A stretch of 64,000 nucleotides of DNA from Vannielia litorea (GTDB lineage Bacteria > Pseudomonadota > Alphaproteobacteria > Rhodobacterales > Rhodobacteraceae): contig NZ_QTNQ01000010.1 of NCBI RefSeq assembly GCF_018424695.1, forward strand, positions 32,758 to 96,757. The letters run 5' to 3'. The notes beneath the pieces are model-generated. The model did not search any database, had not been told where the DNA came from, and saw nothing but the letters and a program-made list of their open reading frames with translations. Positions 8,426-16,353 of this stretch are shown here, piece after piece (within the stretch, counting starts at the first letter, position 1; the number at the start of each line of letters is the position of its first letter). A program made the translations under genes and the position numbers.

Positions 8426-9987
8426 TCTGTCTCTTCAAGGGCTGCGTCACCCCAGGGTGACATGATTTCGGTGCATCCGGTGTTGACCGCTCCCTCGCGC
8501 ATCACCCCGGCGGGGCAAGCGAAGGCGTAAGGCAGCACGGTGCGTCGCGTGGTTTGGACGGGCATGACAGCCTCGATGGCCGTCAGAACTTCGGCTGGCA
8601 AGGTTTCATCCGCGATGGCCCCCGCCCCGCCCGACACGTCAATGCGCGGCGCGTGGAAGGCTGTGGCGAGGCCCATGCCGTTGTCGGTGACAAAGGACGC
8701 CAGTTGGGCAACTGCGGATACGATCTTGCGCCCGCCGGAGGCCCCGAGGGCGAAGCTGCGCGCGCCCTGCTGGCCCACGATGGGGCAGACGTTCATCAGG
8801 CAGGCCTTGTCGGGCGCGAGGGAGTTGGGTCTGCCCTGTTCGGGGTCGAACCACATGATGCCGTTGTTCATCAGCAGGCCGGTGGCGCGAGAGACCACGC
8901 GGCTGCCGAAGATGGAGAGCAGCGTTTGCGTATGCGCGACCATGTTGCCCGCGCGGTCGACGATCGAAAAATGGGTGGTGCAACCGGGCGCCTCGGCCAC
9001 CTCGCCGGTGTCGCCCATGGTGCCGAGCCGCTCGGCATAGGCCCGGCTGAGGGCGCGGGCATAGGCGGGGAAGGCGCGGGCGGGGGTGGAGAGATCGGCC
9101 TCGGCCAGTTGCTCCATCACCCGCGCGAAGGTGGGCCCGGCGGTTAGCCCCGGGACGACGTTAAAGAGGGCGTCGCGGTAAGGCACCGGCTGCGCCGCGC
9201 CGATCCAGGCGCGATAGCCGCGCAGATCGTCCGCCGAGAGGCTGCCGCCCTTGGCCTGAACATCCCCGGCCAGCGCCTCTGCGATGTCGCCTTCATAAAA
9301 CGCGCGCGGCCCGCCCTTGGCCAGAACCTCCAGCATGTCGGCCATCGCGCTTTGGTCCAGCCGGTTGTCGGGGATCGCCGTCCAGCCCGAGGCTTTGGGC
9401 CAAGTGCCGTCGTCAAGGAACAGGGCGGCTGCATCCGGATCTTCTGCGAGGTTGCGTGCGACCGAGGCAATCAGCAGTGCGGCATACCAGTCCACCAGCA
9501 GGCCCTCGCGGGCATGGGCAATGGCCGGGGCCAACAAATCAGCCCAGGGCAGGCAGCCCCAGCGGGCGTGGGCCTGAGCGACGCCCTCCACCGCGCCCGG
9601 CACGGCGATGGCGGTTGCGCCTTCGACGTTGCGATCCTCCACCACCCGTTCCCATGGGAAGAGATCGCCCGCCTGACCTTCGCCCGACAGCGGATAGTCG
9701 GCCACGTTCAGCGCCTTGGGCGAGCGCATGCCGAAGTTGATCGCCACGGCCTCGCCGGTGTCGGCGCGCCAGTGCACCGCCGCCCCGCCCCCGGCCGGGC
9801 CGCTCATCCAGGGCTCCAGCACGCCAAGCACGAAGGAAGTGGCCACCGCCGCATCCACCGCGTCGCCGCCTGCGCGCAGCACCTCGGCCCCGGCTTCGGC
9901 GGCGAGCCGGTGCTGGGAGGCGACCACGCCGCCGGGCGTTTCGATCACGTGCTTGCGGACCTCCTGGGTTCTGGACAGGGCACTCAC
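8422..9987 (-). CDS. Gamma-glutamyltransferase family protein
   Basis: The GTG start at 9985-9987 is chosen because it forms a GTGA overlap with the dppF stop; an upstream in-frame start at 10035 would overlap dppF by 52 bp. The product is 521 residues with GGT hallmarks: GGVVASQHRLAAEAG near the start, GGNA-like AGGDAVDAAVA, GPAGGGAA, and the autoprocessing threonine in GCTTHFSIVDRAGN, where mature small subunits begin. No clear signal peptide is seen, unlike periplasmic GGTs. It probably cleaves gamma-glutamyl compounds delivered by the dpp-type transporter; an acylase activity (cephalosporin-acylase-like) is an alternative. Confidence 0.87.
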   Translation of the reverse strand: MSALSRTQEVRKHVIETPGGVVASQHRLAAEAGAEVLRAGGDAVDAAVATSFVLGVLEPWMSGPAGGGAAVHWRADTGEAVAINFGMRSPKALNVADYPLSGEGQAGDLFPWERVVEDRNVEGATAIAVPGAVEGVAQAHARWGCLPWADLLAPAIAHAREGLLVDWYAALLIASVARNLAEDPDAAALFLDDGTWPKASGWTAIPDNRLDQSAMADMLEVLAKGGPRAFYEGDIAEALAGDVQAKGGSLSADDLRGYRAWIGAAQPVPYRDALFNVVPGLTAGPTFARVMEQLAEADLSTPARAFPAYARALSRAYAERLGTMGDTGEVAEAPGCTTHFSIVDRAGNMVAHTQTLLSIFGSRVVSRATGLLMNNGIMWFDPEQGRPNSLAPDKACLMNVCPIVGQQGARSFALGASGGRKIVSAVAQLASFVTDNGMGLATAFHAPRIDVSGGAGAIADETLPAEVLTAIEAVMPVQTTRRTVLPYAFACPAGVMREGAVNTGCTEIMSPWGDAALEETE

Positions 9988-10967
9988 GTCGCACTGCCCT
10001 CGAACATCGGGCTTTCGGGGTCGTGCAGGTGGCACTCCACTCGGCCTGCCTCGGTTTCGAGCGGGCGCGGCGCCTTTGCGGCGCAGAGCTCGGTGGCATG
10101 GGGGCAGCGGGGGTGGAAGGCACAGCCGGAGGGCGGCGCGATCGGGTTGGGATAGGCCGAACCGAGGGAGGTTTCCGGCACCCCCAGCCCCGGGTCCGGC
10201 GTGAGCACCGAATTGAGAAGGGCACGGGTGTAAGGATGGCGCGGGCGCTCGAAGAGGTCGGCCACAGGAGCCTCCTCCACGATCCGGCCGAGATACATCA
10301 CCGCCACGCGCGTCGCCAGGTGCTCAACCACCGCCAGATCGTGGGAGATGAACAGGTAAGTGAGCCCGAACTCCTTGCGCAGATCGCCGAGCAGGTTGAG
10401 AATCTGGCTTTGCACCGAGACATCCAGCGCCGATGTCGGCTCGTCGCAAATGACGATCTCGGGCTTCATCACCAGCGCGCGTGCGATGGCGACGCGTTGG
10501 CGCTGGCCGCCCGACATCTGGCTTGGGTAGGTGTTGATGACCCGCGCCGGAAGGCCGACGATATCGAGAATCTCGAGCACCGCCTTGCGCTGGCTGGCCG
10601 CATCGCCGATGCGATGCACCCGCAGGGGCAACGAGACCAGATCATAGATGGACTTGCGCGGGTTCAGCGAGGAGTACGGGTCCTGAAAGATCGGCTGGAG
10701 CCGCCCGGCCAGCGCGCGCCGGTCGAGTTCCTGCATCCGGTCGCCCTCGACCAGCACGTGGCCGTCGGTCGGGGCTTCGAGGCCAAGCAGAAGCTTGGCG
10801 AGGGTGGATTTGCCACAGCCGGATTCACCGACCAGCCCCAGCACCTCGCCCTTGCGCATCGACAGGGTGACGTCATTCACCGCCGTCAGTGGCTTGCGCT
10901 TTCCGAAGAGGCCCTGCTTGACGCTGTAGGTCTTTCTCACATGATCGAGCGTGAGGATGTCGTTCAT
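9984..10967 (-). CDS. dppF: Dipeptide/oligopeptide ABC transporter ATP-binding protein (DppF/OppF type)
   Basis: The 327-residue ATPase has Walker A GESGCGKS, signature MSGGQRQRV, Walker B IVICDEPTSALD and the H-loop LFISHDLAVV. The C-terminal oligopeptide-transporter extension carries the cysteine cluster GCAFHPRCPHATELC. It pairs with the DppD-type subunit upstream, with an ATGA overlap, as the two nucleotide-binding subunits of a five-component importer. Substrate is probably peptide or a peptide-like compound given the two downstream peptidase-type enzymes. Confidence 0.9.
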   Translation of the reverse strand: MNDILTLDHVRKTYSVKQGLFGKRKPLTAVNDVTLSMRKGEVLGLVGESGCGKSTLAKLLLGLEAPTDGHVLVEGDRMQELDRRALAGRLQPIFQDPYSSLNPRKSIYDLVSLPLRVHRIGDAASQRKAVLEILDIVGLPARVINTYPSQMSGGQRQRVAIARALVMKPEIVICDEPTSALDVSVQSQILNLLGDLRKEFGLTYLFISHDLAVVEHLATRVAVMYLGRIVEEAPVADLFERPRHPYTRALLNSVLTPDPGLGVPETSLGSAYPNPIAPPSGCAFHPRCPHATELCAAKAPRPLETEAGRVECHLHDPESPMFEGSAT

Positions 10968-11959
10968 GCAACCTCTCCTTCTTCGGACAGCGCCCCATCG
11001 GCAAAGACACAGCGGAAGCGATGGCCGGCACCGCCCTGCATCGGGATCGCCGCGCGGCAGGCGGGTTGCGCGTGGGGGCAGCGGGTACGGAAGGCGCAGC
11101 CGGTGACCTCCCCCACCAGCGAGGGCACGATGCCCGCAATGGTGCCCAGCGGCGCCCCGCGTGCCGTCTTGCCCGGTTGCGGGATGCAGCGCAGAAGACC
11201 GCGCGTGTAGGGATGGCTCGGCGTGGCGAAGACATCGTGGGCCGGGCCGGTTTCGACCAGTTCGCCCGCATACATCACCGCCACCTTGTCGGCGACCCGC
11301 GCCACCACCCCGAGGTCATGGGTGATGAGGATCATGGCCATGTTCATCTCGCGCGTCAGCTCCACCAGAAGCCGCAGGATCTGCGCCTGAATCGTCACGT
11401 CCAGCGCCGTGGTCGGCTCGTCGGCGATCAGCAGGTCGGGCTCGCACATCAAGGCCATGGCGATCATCACCCGCTGACGCAGCCCGCCCGAAAGCTGGTG
11501 CGGATATTGCGACAACCGGCTGGCGGCGGCGGTGATGCCGACCTTCTCCAGCAGCTCCACCGCGCGGGCGCGAGCCTTCTCGCGGCTGACTTTGCGGTGC
11601 AGCAGCAGAGTCTCCATCAACTGGTCGCCGATGGTGTAGGCCGGGTTGAGCGAGGTCATCGGCTCCTGAAAGATCATCGCCATCCGGTTTCCGCGCAGGT
11701 CGCGCATCACCCGGTTGTTCGCCTTCAGCAGATCGGCCTTGTCGAAGCGGATCTCGTCCGCCGAGCGTTTGATCGACTTGCCCAGCAGGCCCATCACCGC
11801 GAGCGAGGTGAGTGACTTGCCCGAGCCGCTTTCGCCCACGATCGAGAGGGTTTCGCCGCGCTTGAGGTCAAAGTCGATGCCGCGCACCGCGTGCAGGGTG
11901 CCGCTGCCGGTGGGGATGTCGAGTGTGAGGTTTTTCACGGAAAGCAGGGTGTCGTCCAT
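10964..11959 (-). CDS. dppD: Dipeptide/oligopeptide ABC transporter ATP-binding protein (DppD/OppD type)
   Basis: The 331-residue protein carries Walker A GESGSGKS, signature LSGGLRQRV, Walker B LLIADEPTTALD and switch histidine LITHDLGVV, then the OppD-type C-terminal region with CAFRTRCPHAQPACR. Three bases separate it from the dppC stop, and its own end overlaps dppF. Length and order match DppBCDF operons. Confidence 0.9.
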   Translation of the reverse strand: MDDTLLSVKNLTLDIPTGSGTLHAVRGIDFDLKRGETLSIVGESGSGKSLTSLAVMGLLGKSIKRSADEIRFDKADLLKANNRVMRDLRGNRMAMIFQEPMTSLNPAYTIGDQLMETLLLHRKVSREKARARAVELLEKVGITAAASRLSQYPHQLSGGLRQRVMIAMALMCEPDLLIADEPTTALDVTIQAQILRLLVELTREMNMAMILITHDLGVVARVADKVAVMYAGELVETGPAHDVFATPSHPYTRGLLRCIPQPGKTARGAPLGTIAGIVPSLVGEVTGCAFRTRCPHAQPACRAAIPMQGGAGHRFRCVFADGALSEEGEVA

Positions 11960-11962
11960 CGG

Positions 11963-12859
11963 TCAGCTCCGTCCTTCGGGGGCGGTCACGTCGCGCAGGC
12001 CGTCGCCCATGAGATTGATCGCCAGCACCAGCACGAACAGCACCGCGCCGGGGATCAGCACCAGCCACGGCTCGAACAGCATCATGTTCTTGCCCTCCGA
12101 AACCATCAGGCCCCAGGAGGGCGTTGGCGGCTGGACCCCGAGGCCGAGAAAGCTCAGCGCCGCTTCGAGAAGGATGGCGTGGGCCATTTCCAGCGTGACG
12201 ATGACGATCAGGTTATTGAAGACGTTCGGCATGATCTCGGTCAGCAGGATGCGGGGCGTGGAGGCGCCGATGACCTGCGCGGCAGCCACGTAGTCGCGGC
12301 GGCTGATTTGCAGGGTCGAGGCGCGCATCACCACGGCGAAGCGATCCCAAAGCAGCAGGCCCAGCACGCAGATCACCACCGTGAGCGAGCCCCCGAGGAT
12401 GGCCACCACGGCCAAGGCGACCAGCACCACCGGCATTGCGAGCCGCACGTTGATGAGGAAGGTCACGACGGCATCAACCTTGCCGCCGAAATAGCCCGCC
12501 GCAACCCCCATGGCGGTGCCGATCACGCCGGAGATCAGCGCGGCGACGGTGCCGATCAGCAGCGAGACGCGGGCGCCGTAGAGCAAACGCGAGAGGTAGT
12601 CGCGCCCGAGGTGATCGGTGCCGAGGGGATGCTCCCACGTTCCACCCATGAAGACGGGCGGCACCATGCGCTTCATCAGGCTCTGGGCGTAGGGATCGTG
12701 GGGCGCGAGGAGCGGCGCGAGGAGCGCGACCAGCACCAGCAGGCCCACGACGATGACGCCGAACATCAGGCCCTTGTGGGAGAAGGCGCGCGACTTGAGC
12801 ATCTGGCGCGGTGACGGGCCCTGAAGTTCTGCAGAGAGCGGATCGGTGGCGTCGGTCAT
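11963..12859 (-). CDS. dppC: Dipeptide ABC transporter permease (DppC type)
   Basis: This 298-residue inner-membrane permease has an N-terminal OppC-N segment (GLMFGVIVVGLLVLVALLAP as first membrane helix), then the HPLGTDHLGRDYLSRLLYGAR stretch typical of DppC and the EAA cytoplasmic loop RDYVAAAQVIGAS. About six hydrophobic helices are visible. It lies one base from the dppB stop, in the same operon. Confidence 0.9.
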   Translation of the reverse strand: MTDATDPLSAELQGPSPRQMLKSRAFSHKGLMFGVIVVGLLVLVALLAPLLAPHDPYAQSLMKRMVPPVFMGGTWEHPLGTDHLGRDYLSRLLYGARVSLLIGTVAALISGVIGTAMGVAAGYFGGKVDAVVTFLINVRLAMPVVLVALAVVAILGGSLTVVICVLGLLLWDRFAVVMRASTLQISRRDYVAAAQVIGASTPRILLTEIMPNVFNNLIVIVTLEMAHAILLEAALSFLGLGVQPPTPSWGLMVSEGKNMMLFEPWLVLIPGAVLFVLVLAINLMGDGLRDVTAPEGRS

Positions 12860-12860
12860 C

Positions 12861-13778
12861 TCAGGCGCTCCGCATTCTGGGGTCGAGCCAGGCGTTCATA
12901 ACGTCGGCGAGGAAGGTGAAGACGATGTAGAACATCGAGAAGACGAGGATCAGCGCTTGAACCGTGGGCAGGTCGTTGCGGGCGATGCTCTCCCAGGCGA
13001 GATAGCCTGCGCCGTGCAGGGCAAAGACGCTTTCGACCACGATGGAGCCGCCCAGCATGAAGCCCATCTGCACCGCGGCAAGGCTGACCACGGGGATGAT
13101 TGCGTTGCGCAGCCCGTGCTTGAACAGCACCCGGGTTTCGCCCGCCCCCTTGGCCCTTGCGGTGCGGATGTAATCGGAGTTGAGCACATCGAGCATGCCG
13201 GCGCGCGTCAGCCGCATGATCGCGGGCATGGCGTAGTAGCCCAGAACAATTGTGGGCATGATGAAGTGCCGCCAGCTTTCGGCGCCGGAGGGAGGCAGCC
13301 AGCCAAGTTGGATCGCGAAGACGACGATCAGGATCAGGCCGAACCAGAAGGAGGGCATGGCCTGCCCGGCGACCGACAGGAACAGCGCCAGCCGGTCGAT
13401 CAGCGAGTTCGGTCGGATCGCGGCAGCGACGCCAAGCGGCACCGCTGTGACCAGCGCGAAGAGAATGCCGCAGACGCCGAGCGTCATCGTCACCTGCAGC
13501 CGCTCCGCGATCAGGCTCGCGACGGGGAGCTTGAAATAATAGCTCTCGCCGAAATCGCCGCGCAGCGCCGCGAACAGCCATTCGCCGTATTGCACCAGCA
13601 TCGGCCTGTCGAACCCGTAGAGACGACGCAGCGCCTCGACATCCTCGCCGCTGGCGGTCTCCCCGGCTAGGGCGGCGGCCGGGTCACCGGACAGGAACAG
13701 GAGCGAGAAGCTGATGAAACTGACGGTAAAGGCGACCAAAAGCGCCAGGCCGAGGCGTTTTAGGATGAAAGCAAGCAT
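12861..13778 (-). CDS. dppB: Dipeptide ABC transporter permease (DppB type)
   Basis: The 305-residue permease starts with the usual amphipathic helix and first membrane segment (LGLALLVAFTVSFISFSLLF) and contains the EAA loop DYIRTARAKGAG followed by LFKHGLRNAIIPVV, both diagnostic of DppB. It is the second gene of the operon, about 100 bp downstream of dppA, and that gap contains a small GC-rich hairpin. Confidence 0.9.
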   Translation of the reverse strand: MLAFILKRLGLALLVAFTVSFISFSLLFLSGDPAAALAGETASGEDVEALRRLYGFDRPMLVQYGEWLFAALRGDFGESYYFKLPVASLIAERLQVTMTLGVCGILFALVTAVPLGVAAAIRPNSLIDRLALFLSVAGQAMPSFWFGLILIVVFAIQLGWLPPSGAESWRHFIMPTIVLGYYAMPAIMRLTRAGMLDVLNSDYIRTARAKGAGETRVLFKHGLRNAIIPVVSLAAVQMGFMLGGSIVVESVFALHGAGYLAWESIARNDLPTVQALILVFSMFYIVFTFLADVMNAWLDPRMRSA

Positions 13779-13850
13779 GGCGGACCTTTCGCTGGCGCGA
13801 TGAGCGGGCGTTGCCGGGGCGGATTTCTGTGGCGAAGAGAGGGCTGGCGA

Positions 13851-13865
13851 GGGGCAAGGCGCCCC
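13851..13865 (-). promoter_or_regulatory. GC-rich stem-loop between dppA and dppB
   Basis: The sequence GGGGC-AAGGC-GCCCC forms a 5-bp GC stem with a 5-base loop just downstream of the dppA stop. Such hairpins often stabilise the mRNA of the abundant binding protein or partly terminate before the permease genes. There is no U-tract, so a full terminator is unlikely. Function is inferred. Confidence 0.35.
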
Positions 13866-13878
13866 CCGCCCGTCGCTG

Positions 13879-15396
13879 TTACTTCCAGCTCATGTCGACG
13901 AAGCGCAGCACCTCGTCGGGCGTGGGCGTGTAGGCGACTTCATCCTTGAACACGTAGTTGGTGTTATAGGTGAACATCGGTGCCCAGAAGGCCTCTTCGC
14001 TTATGCGTTGCAACGCCTTGGTGTAATACTCGATCCGCTCGTCCGGGTCGGTCGAGCTGTCGGCCACGTTGAGCCATTCGAGCACCTGATCGTCTTGCGC
14101 GTTGTCCAGCGAGCCGTGCTTGAAGAACTGGCTGACCATGGCCGAGGCATCGTTGATCGAGTAGCTGCCCCAGGTCTGGAAGGCGATGGGCACTTCGCCC
14201 TTCATGTTCAGCTCGCGCAGGGCGGAGTATTGCAACATGTTGAAGTTGGTCTGGATGCCCACCGCGTTGAGATACGATGTGATCGCCTCGGCATACTGAC
14301 GGTCGCGGTAGGCGTAGAAGTCCACGGTGAAGCCATCGGGATAGCCGGCCTCGGCCAGCAGGGCCTTGGCCTTCTCCGGATCATACTCATACTCGGTCAC
14401 GTCCTGCACACAGCCGAACTGGCTGGGGAAACAGGGGGTGTAGACAACCTTGGATTTGCCCTGCAGCAGCGCGTCGACCAGCTCTTGGCGGTTGATCGCG
14501 TGGTTCACCGCCTGACGCACCAGCTTGTTGGTGAAGGGGTTGTCACCGGAGCGGCCAGCGGCGTCCATCTGCACATAGCCCACGCGCATGGTGGATTCAT
14601 TCGCCACCGTGAACTGCCCCATCTCCGCCAGCTTGTTGGCCTGGTCGGCGGGCACCTGCCAGATCAGGTCGAGCGAGCCGGAAAACAGCTCGGCCATCTG
14701 GGTGTTCACGTCCGGAATGGTGCGGATGTCGATCTTCGCGATCTCGGGCTGGCCCTTGGGGCTGTCGTAGTAGTTTTCGTTGGCCTCGAGCACGAAGTGC
14801 TGGCCCGGCACGACCTCGCTTACCTTGTAAGGGCCGGTGCCCACGGGCTTGAGGCCCATGCCGGAGGGGCCGACCTCTGCGTAATACTCGTTGGGATAGA
14901 TCGAAACGGGGCCGGACAGAAACTCGATGGCCGCCGGAAACTTGTCCTTCAGGTGGATGCGCACGGTGTAGTCGTCGATCTTTTCGGCGGACTCCATCCA
15001 GTTGACGTTGCGCTGGGTCTTCACGCCGTTCTCTTCCTTGGCGACGAAATCGACAGTGAACACCACGTCATCGGCGTTGAACGCTTCGCCGTTGTGGAAG
15101 GTGACGCCCTCGCGCAGCTTGAACTCCAGCGTGGTGTCGTCGATCCACTCCCAGCTTGTCGCAAGGTTGCCGATGTATTCGTTGGTTTCCGGATCGCGAT
15201 AGATCAACCCGTCCCAGATGGCGCGCTGCAACACGACGCCTTCGCGCGCCGAGTTGAAGTAGCTGTCGACATTCTCGAGCTCCTTGGTGAAGGCAACGTT
15301 GAGCGTGCCCGAGGCCTTGTCGGCCACAACAGGCATGGCGCTGCTGGCCATCAGGGTGGCGGCTGCGAGGGTCGCGACGGGTAATTTGACGTGCAT
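13879..15396 (-). CDS. dppA: Dipeptide/oligopeptide ABC transporter periplasmic substrate-binding protein
   Basis: The 505-residue protein belongs to the SBP_bac_5 family. It has an N-terminal signal peptide (hydrophobic stretch VATLAAATLMASSAMPVVA, cleavage likely after A25) and family motifs such as LATSWEWIDDTTLEFKLREGV, FHNGEAFNADDVVFT and VRQAVNHAINRQELVDALL. It is the first gene of the minus-strand transporter/peptidase operon, transcribed divergently from the IclR regulator. Ligand is unknown; peptide, gamma-glutamyl or opine-like compounds would fit the downstream enzymes. Confidence 0.92.
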   Translation of the reverse strand: MHVKLPVATLAAATLMASSAMPVVADKASGTLNVAFTKELENVDSYFNSAREGVVLQRAIWDGLIYRDPETNEYIGNLATSWEWIDDTTLEFKLREGVTFHNGEAFNADDVVFTVDFVAKEENGVKTQRNVNWMESAEKIDDYTVRIHLKDKFPAAIEFLSGPVSIYPNEYYAEVGPSGMGLKPVGTGPYKVSEVVPGQHFVLEANENYYDSPKGQPEIAKIDIRTIPDVNTQMAELFSGSLDLIWQVPADQANKLAEMGQFTVANESTMRVGYVQMDAAGRSGDNPFTNKLVRQAVNHAINRQELVDALLQGKSKVVYTPCFPSQFGCVQDVTEYEYDPEKAKALLAEAGYPDGFTVDFYAYRDRQYAEAITSYLNAVGIQTNFNMLQYSALRELNMKGEVPIAFQTWGSYSINDASAMVSQFFKHGSLDNAQDDQVLEWLNVADSSTDPDERIEYYTKALQRISEEAFWAPMFTYNTNYVFKDEVAYTPTPDEVLRFVDMSWK

Positions 15397-15421
15397 GACT
15401 TTCCCTTGTTGTCTTTTGCTT

Positions 15422-15438
15422 GTATCATTATTTGATAC
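15422..15438. promoter_or_regulatory. Perfect palindrome GTATCA-N5-TGATAC, candidate IclR operator
   Basis: GTATCA (15422-15427) and TGATAC (15433-15438) are perfect inverted arms around TTATT. The site lies 26 bp upstream of the dppA start and about 100 bp upstream of the IclR start, in an AT-rich stretch unlike its surroundings. IclR-family proteins bind short palindromes in the divergent intergenic region, so this is the natural operator candidate. Confidence 0.5.
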
Positions 15439-15538
15439 TTTCCATCGTTATTTAACCAGTCTAGCAAAATGATTTGGGCATCCGTCAAGGCCCGTGGCGC
15501 AGCACGCTCCCTCGGAAGGCCGCAAGTGGAGGAAACGA

Positions 15539-16300
15539 ATGAAAAAGCGGCAGGACAGTCTCTATGTCAGCACCCTCGCGCGGGGCCTGAAAATCCTGCG
15601 CGCCTTCGACGAATCGAATGTGTCGCTCTCGCTCACCGACCTGGTGGAGCGCACCGGGCTGGAGAAAAGCGCCGTGCAGCGGATGGCACACACGCTGCAT
15701 CTGGAGGGGATGCTGGAGCGCGATCCGAAGACCCGCCGGTTTCGGCCGAGCCACGCCTGGCTGGAGCTGGCCTATACCTATTACTGGTCGGACCCGCTCA
15801 TCGCCCGCGCCCTACCCAAGCTGATCGAGTTCAGCCAGGCCAACCGGGAGACGGTGAACCTTGCGCAGATGTCGGGCGACCACATCATCTATTCGCTCCG
15901 GCTGCCGACCCAGCGCATCCACTTCGGGGCCAGCATCGTGGGCCGTCGCCTGCCCGCGCTCACCACGGCGGCGGGGCGGGTGATGCTTTCGACCCGAAGC
16001 GAAGCGGAGATCGACGAGGCCTGCGCCAGCTGGCCGGTGGCAGCCTGGACACACAAGACGGTCACCGACCGGGCCGAGATCGCCCGATCGGTGCGGATCG
16101 CCGGGCAGGACGGGTTTTGCATCACCCGGGGCCAGATGCTGCTGAACGAGATCAGCCTCGCGGCGCCGGTGAAGGGGCCGGACGGCGTGGCCCATGCCGC
16201 CGTCCAGGTTTCGATTTCCTCCATCGACGCGGACGAGGAGCAGGTGGTTCGGAAGTTCCTGCGCGCGCTGCTCGACACGTCGGCGGGCATTCTGGGCTGA
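15539..16300 (+). CDS. IclR-family transcriptional regulator
   Basis: The ATG at 15539 is preferred over an upstream GTG at 15494 because GGAGG lies six bases before it. The 253-residue protein has an N-terminal winged HTH (residues about 8-65, with LARGLKILRAFD and SLTDLVERTGLEKSAVQRM) and a C-terminal IclR effector domain (VGRRLPALTTAAGRVMLS, then GFCITRGQMLLNEISLAAPV). Divergent orientation to dppA suggests it controls the transporter/peptidase operon. Confidence 0.9.
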   Translation: MKKRQDSLYVSTLARGLKILRAFDESNVSLSLTDLVERTGLEKSAVQRMAHTLHLEGMLERDPKTRRFRPSHAWLELAYTYYWSDPLIARALPKLIEFSQANRETVNLAQMSGDHIIYSLRLPTQRIHFGASIVGRRLPALTTAAGRVMLSTRSEAEIDEACASWPVAAWTHKTVTDRAEIARSVRIAGQDGFCITRGQMLLNEISLAAPVKGPDGVAHAAVQVSISSIDADEEQVVRKFLRALLDTSAGILG

Positions 16301-16303
16301 GCC

Positions 16304-16347
16304 AGCCGGTTGATGTGTCTGGCGCCTGATCGGTCGCTCTACCGGCT
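16304..16347. terminator. Possible bidirectional hairpin between convergent iclR and E1-like genes
   Basis: AGCCGGT (16304-16310) and ACCGGCT (16341-16347) are 7-bp inverted arms with a 30-base spacer, in the 53-bp gap between two convergent genes. The position suits a shared terminator, but the loop is long and no T-tract follows, so this is weak. Confidence 0.25.
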
Positions 16348-16353
16348 GCGCGC

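Noticed and set aside
6878..8530. 550-residue plus-strand open frame opposite the M20 peptidase
   Set aside because: It is antisense to a clear M20 gene with all metal ligands, lacks any family motif and reflects the high GC of the region.
14008..15384. 458-residue plus-strand frame opposite dppA
   Set aside because: Antisense shadow of the substrate-binding protein, which has a signal peptide and full SBP_bac_5 pattern.
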